Origin: Clostridiales bacterium
Lineage (GTDB): Bacteria > Bacillota > Clostridia > Christensenellales > Pumilibacteraceae
DNA length: 64,000 bases
Direction: 5' to 3'
Assembly: GCA_014799665.1 (NCBI GenBank)
Contig: JAAVHP010000012.1
Location: forward strand, 434,001 to 498,000
This document shows, piece by piece, positions 60,984-64,000 of this stretch. Position numbers and translations under genes: made by a program. Each line of letters begins with the position of its first letter. The stretch's first letter is position 1. The notes under the pieces are model-generated. The model worked only from the letters and a program-made list of their open reading frames with translations. It ran no database searches and was not told the DNA's origin.

Positions 60984-62834
60984 GTGGACTACGCAAGCAT
61001 TAAAACGCCGAACGATTTAAAACGGCTTAATACGGACGATCTCAAAGGCGAGTGCGAATACCTGCGCTCGCGCATTGTCGACGTTGTGGAACGCAACGGC
61101 GGGCATTTGGCGTCCAATCTCGGCGCGGTCGAGCTTACGGTTGCGCTGCATTACGTTTTTGATTGCCCTAACGATAAGATCGTTTTCGACGTGGGGCACC
61201 AGTCTTATGCGCATAAAATTTTGACGGGGCGCGGCGAAGCGTTTGACGGCTTGCGCCAAAACGACGGTATTTCTGGCTTTCCCAAGCCGAGCGAGAGCGA
61301 TTGCGACGCATTCGGCACAGGGCATTCGTCCACATCGCTGTCGGTTGCGCTCGGGTTTGCCGAAGCGGCAAAGCGGTTAAACAAGAGCTATTCGTCTGTC
61401 GCTGTCATCGGCGACGGCGCGCTTACGGGCGGGCTTGCGTATGAAGCGCTCAACGCCATAGGCAGCGAGCAACTTCCGCTTGTGATCGTTCTCAACGACA
61501 ATAAAATGTCGATCAGCAAGAACGTAGGCGCAATGAGTAAGTATCTTACAAGATTACGCGTGAGCAAAAAATACGCGCGTATCAAGTCGGAAATCAAACG
61601 CGCCGTATCGATAATTCCGCTTTTCGGCGACGGCGCGCTTACCGTGCTCGAAAAGGGTAAATCCTTGCTTAAACGCGTCGTGCTGTCCAATAAGATGTTC
61701 GAGGCGATGGGAATATCGTACTACGGACCGTTTGACGGGCACGACGTAAAAGAGCTTGTCAACGTTTTTTCACAGGTCAAAACCAAGGATAGGCCCGTCA
61801 TCGTTCACGTGGTAACCGATAAGGGCAAGGGGCTTAAAAGCGCAACGGTCGATCCCGAGCATTCGCACGGTATTTCTTCGGCGAGCGCAAAACAGAGCAA
61901 TGAATTTTCGACGGTGCTCGGCGAGTTCCTGACCGAAGCCGCGGCAAAGGACGAGCGCGTAACTGCCGTTACCGCCGCTATGTCTATCGGCACGGGGCTC
62001 GAAAAGTTTTCCGTAGATTATCCCGAACGATTTAAGGACGTGGGTATAGCGGAAGAACACGCTGTAACCTATTGCGCGGCGCTTGCCGCGGCAGGGCTAA
62101 AACCGTATTTCGCCGTATATTCGACTTTTCTGCAACGCGCGTACGACGAGATCTTACACGACGTTTGCATAGGTAATTATCCCGTAACGCTGTGCGTCGA
62201 TCGCGCGGGTGTTGTAGGTGCGGACGGCGTTACACATCAGGGCGTATTCGATTTGAGTTATCTTTCGTCAATGCCGAACATGACAGTTATGTGCCCTACG
62301 GACGGCAACGAGTTAAAGAGTATGCTCGAATTTTCGCTGTCGTATAACGCGCCGCTCGCTATTCGCTATCCAAAGTCGTATACAATAGAGCGCGAACACG
62401 AGCCCATCGTTTACGGCAAGTGGGAAGTGGTGCGTAAAGCACAAAAATCAAAAATCTACGTTCTTTGTGCGGGCGGCCGTGCGCTCGATATTGCTTGCGA
62501 AGCGTCGGACGAGTTCGGGCTCGATATAGAGATCGTAAATGCACGGTTCGTAAAGCCACTCGATATTCAATATTTACAGAGCGTAAATAAAAAGGGCAGC
62601 GCGGTAATAACTATCGAGGACAATATCGCGCAGGGCGGGTTCGGCATGAGCGTGCTGTCCTACCTTAACGAAATAGGCAATAACGTTAAATGCGTATGTT
62701 TGTCGCACGGCGATAAATTTATCGACGACCGCGACGTTAAAAGCTCGCTTGCGGGTTCGGGCATTACGAAAGAAAATCTCGCAGGCATTGTTAAAAATCT
62801 CAACAAACAGAAAAGGAAAGCAAATAGTTTATGA
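60984..62834 (+). CDS. dxs: 1-deoxy-D-xylulose 5-phosphate synthase
   Basis: 616 residues from GTG 60984, four bases after ispA, with no clear Shine-Dalgarno sequence. This thiamine diphosphate enzyme makes DXP from pyruvate and glyceraldehyde 3-phosphate. GGHLASNLGAVELTVALHYV, FDVGHQSYAHKILTGR, GTGHSSTSLSVALG, the ThDP motif GDGALTGGLAYEALN, VVTDKGKGLKSA, GIAEEHAVTYCAALA and VDRAGVVGADGVTHQGVFDL are all present. It overlaps nadK (ATGA). Confidence 0.96.
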   Translation: MDYASIKTPNDLKRLNTDDLKGECEYLRSRIVDVVERNGGHLASNLGAVELTVALHYVFDCPNDKIVFDVGHQSYAHKILTGRGEAFDGLRQNDGISGFPKPSESDCDAFGTGHSSTSLSVALGFAEAAKRLNKSYSSVAVIGDGALTGGLAYEALNAIGSEQLPLVIVLNDNKMSISKNVGAMSKYLTRLRVSKKYARIKSEIKRAVSIIPLFGDGALTVLEKGKSLLKRVVLSNKMFEAMGISYYGPFDGHDVKELVNVFSQVKTKDRPVIVHVVTDKGKGLKSATVDPEHSHGISSASAKQSNEFSTVLGEFLTEAAAKDERVTAVTAAMSIGTGLEKFSVDYPERFKDVGIAEEHAVTYCAALAAAGLKPYFAVYSTFLQRAYDEILHDVCIGNYPVTLCVDRAGVVGADGVTHQGVFDLSYLSSMPNMTVMCPTDGNELKSMLEFSLSYNAPLAIRYPKSYTIEREHEPIVYGKWEVVRKAQKSKIYVLCAGGRALDIACEASDEFGLDIEIVNARFVKPLDIQYLQSVNKKGSAVITIEDNIAQGGFGMSVLSYLNEIGNNVKCVCLSHGDKFIDDRDVKSSLAGSGITKENLAGIVKNLNKQKRKANSL

Positions 62835-63640
62835 AGATAGGCGTTTTTTCCAACCCGTATAAAGATCCCGATAACGCAGTCCGCGACGCAGTGTTTGCCG
62901 CCGCGCGTGCGTGCGGTATCGAAGCCGAGGCGTACGAAAAAGGCGTTACATATAATTTCATTGCTTCGGTGGGCGGCGACGGTACGATCTTGCGTATCGC
63001 TAAGGACTGCGCTCTGTCGGAAATTCCCATCCTCGGCGTGAACAGGGGCACGGTCGGGTTCCTTACGGAGATCGAGCCGAAGGAACTTAACTCCGCCATG
63101 GAGCGGCTTATCAAGCGTGACTACGTGCTCGAACGGCGCGCGCTCATCGACGCAGAGCATAACGGTGAGCATTTTTATGCGCTTAACGACGTAGTGGTCC
63201 GGTCCAAGACGGGACGCATGATTTCGGTCGAGGTAAGTATAGACGGCGAGCGCATAGATAAATTCGCTTGCGACGGGTTTATCGCGTGCACGCCGACAGG
63301 CTCTACCGCTTATTCGCTTTCGGCGGGTGGTGCGGTTGTTGCGCCCAATACTCCCGTTATCGAGCTCACGCCTATTAACCCGCATATACTGCGCACGCGT
63401 CCGATAATCGTCGGATCGTTCGAGAAAATATCGCTTAAAAACTGCGGTAATCACGGCGCGGATCTTTTCGTGGACGGCGAGACGGCGGTCGATATAAACA
63501 GCGGCGACAGTGTTTCTGTCACAGGTTGGGACAGAAGTGTTTTGTTCGTTCGCTTTGATAAAAAAAGTTTCTACGATAAAAAAAGTTTCTACTCGCGGCT
63601 TTTGAGCAAGCTCAATCCCGCGCCGATAGCGGAGGACTGA
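62831..63640 (+). CDS. nadK: NAD kinase
   Basis: 269 residues. ASVGGDGTILRIAKDCA (the GGDGT motif), GVNRGTVGFLTEIEPKEL, ALNDVVVRSKTGRM, CDGFIACTPTGSTAYSLSAG and ELTPINPHILRTRPIIV are diagnostic. It makes NADP. The C-terminal end carries a perfect 18-bp tandem duplication (63557-63592), giving DKKSFY twice. In Bacillota tlyA and argR usually surround it; neither is here. Confidence 0.95.
   Translation: MKIGVFSNPYKDPDNAVRDAVFAAARACGIEAEAYEKGVTYNFIASVGGDGTILRIAKDCALSEIPILGVNRGTVGFLTEIEPKELNSAMERLIKRDYVLERRALIDAEHNGEHFYALNDVVVRSKTGRMISVEVSIDGERIDKFACDGFIACTPTGSTAYSLSAGGAVVAPNTPVIELTPINPHILRTRPIIVGSFEKISLKNCGNHGADLFVDGETAVDINSGDSVSVTGWDRSVLFVRFDKKSFYDKKSFYSRLLSKLNPAPIAED
63557..63592 (+). repeat. 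Perfect 18-bp tandem duplication inside nadK
   Basis: The unit GATAAAAAAAGTTTCTAC occurs twice without a spacer and stays in frame, encoding DKKSFY DKKSFY near the C-terminus. Each unit has an A7 run. Confidence 0.9.
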
Positions 63641-64000
63641 TGCTACAACGCATTACTATTCATAACTTGGCGCTTATACGCGACCTTGAAATAGAGTTTA
63701 CTAACGAGCTTAACGTGTTCTCGGGCGAAACGGGCGCGGGCAAATCGATAATCGTCGATTCGCTCATGCTCCTCGTCGGCGGACGGTACGATAAATCTAT
63801 GCTTAAATTCGGCGAGGACAGCGGCTTCGTCGAGGGCGTGTTCGATTACCAAAACGACGAACCACTTAAAGCGGTCGGCGTCGATACCGACGACGGCATA
63901 TTTATCGTTACGCGCAAATTCTATCGCGACGGCAAGAACGAAATTCGGTTGAACGGCAAGCAGATAACCACGTCCATGCTGCGCGAGCTGATGCAAAACT
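63640..64000 (+). CDS. recN: DNA repair protein RecN (3' part outside window)
   Basis: 120 codons are visible before the window ends. The start ATG overlaps the nadK stop by one base and follows GGAGG. The N-terminus LQRITIHNLALIRDLEIEFT, then the Walker A motif FSGETGAGKSIIVDSLMLLV, is typical of this SMC-like repair ATPase. The nadK-recN neighbourhood is the usual Bacillota one. Confidence 0.93.
   Translation, partial: MLQRITIHNLALIRDLEIEFTNELNVFSGETGAGKSIIVDSLMLLVGGRYDKSMLKFGEDSGFVEGVFDYQNDEPLKAVGVDTDDGIFIVTRKFYRDGKNEIRLNGKQITTSMLRELMQN

Overview
The window reads as one contiguous piece of chromosome from a spore-forming member of the Bacillota (Clostridia-like). The grounds are a complete spoIIIAA-AH operon, a mother-cell sigma factor with a SigK-type pro-sequence, a bacterial type A RNase P RNA, and two gene blocks in classic Firmicutes order: rpsB-tsf-pyrH-frr-uppS-cdsA-dxr-rseP-ispG-[polC]-rimP-nusA-ylxR-ylxQ-infB-rbfA, and efp-spoIIIA-asp23-nusB-folD-xseA-xseB-ispA-dxs-nadK-recN. 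Base composition is intermediate in genes, with AT-rich spacers. TTG and GTG starts are common, and stop/start overlaps (ATGA, TAATG) are frequent. No species is claimed.

Layout. 1-6515: the 3' part of a giant surface protein anchored by a C-terminal membrane helix. 6.6-7.2 kb: an AT-rich orphan resembling DUF3885. 7.2-10.5 kb: RNase J and a U32 peptidase. 10.6-11.6 kb: rnpB facing sigK. 11.9-19.6 kb: a membrane protein (GT-C-like), yifB, dprA, topA, trmFO. 19.6-26.1 kb: hslV-hslU, hisS, an RseC-like gene, glyA, an Rrf2 regulator and a cysteine desulfurase. 26.1-28.7 kb: a tiny membrane-associated ORF on the minus strand, then a GntR/YtrA-type regulator with an ABC exporter. 28.7-29.6 kb: ruvX and a DUF1292 protein with a Cys/His metal-binding-like tail. 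29.7-48.7 kb: the translation, envelope and isoprenoid superoperon. 48.7-50.4 kb: M24 peptidase and efp. 50.5-52.1 kb, minus strand: an Lsa-type ABC-F protein behind a leader-peptide attenuator. 52.2-56.7 kb: spoIIIA. 57-64 kb: asp23 to recN, cut by the window end.

How the genes work together. The core is growth machinery: ribosome biogenesis and initiation/elongation factors (S2, EF-Ts, RRF, RimP, IF2, RbfA, EF-P), transcription factors NusA and NusB, RNA processing (RNase J, RNase P, TruB, NrnA), lipid and undecaprenyl carrier synthesis (UppS, CdsA) and the MEP isoprenoid pathway (Dxs, Dxr, IspG, IspA). DNA maintenance is covered by TopA, DprA, XseAB, RecN, RuvX and an endonuclease IV-like protein. 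Sporulation is represented by SigK and the SpoIIIA channel.

Most unusual points. (1) The gene in the polC slot encodes only the N-terminal, OB and DEDDh exonuclease parts of PolC; the polymerase part is absent. (2) The ABC-F gene has a seven-codon leader peptide whose last codons can pair with the ABC-F Shine-Dalgarno sequence, a textbook translation-attenuation layout. (3) rimP has no ATG, GTG or TTG at a position that keeps its conserved N-terminus and appears to start at ATT, directly after a terminator-like hairpin. (4) A roughly 120-nt imperfect foldback fills the rpsB-tsf spacer. (5) A dispersed palindromic repeat family sits just upstream of several promoters.
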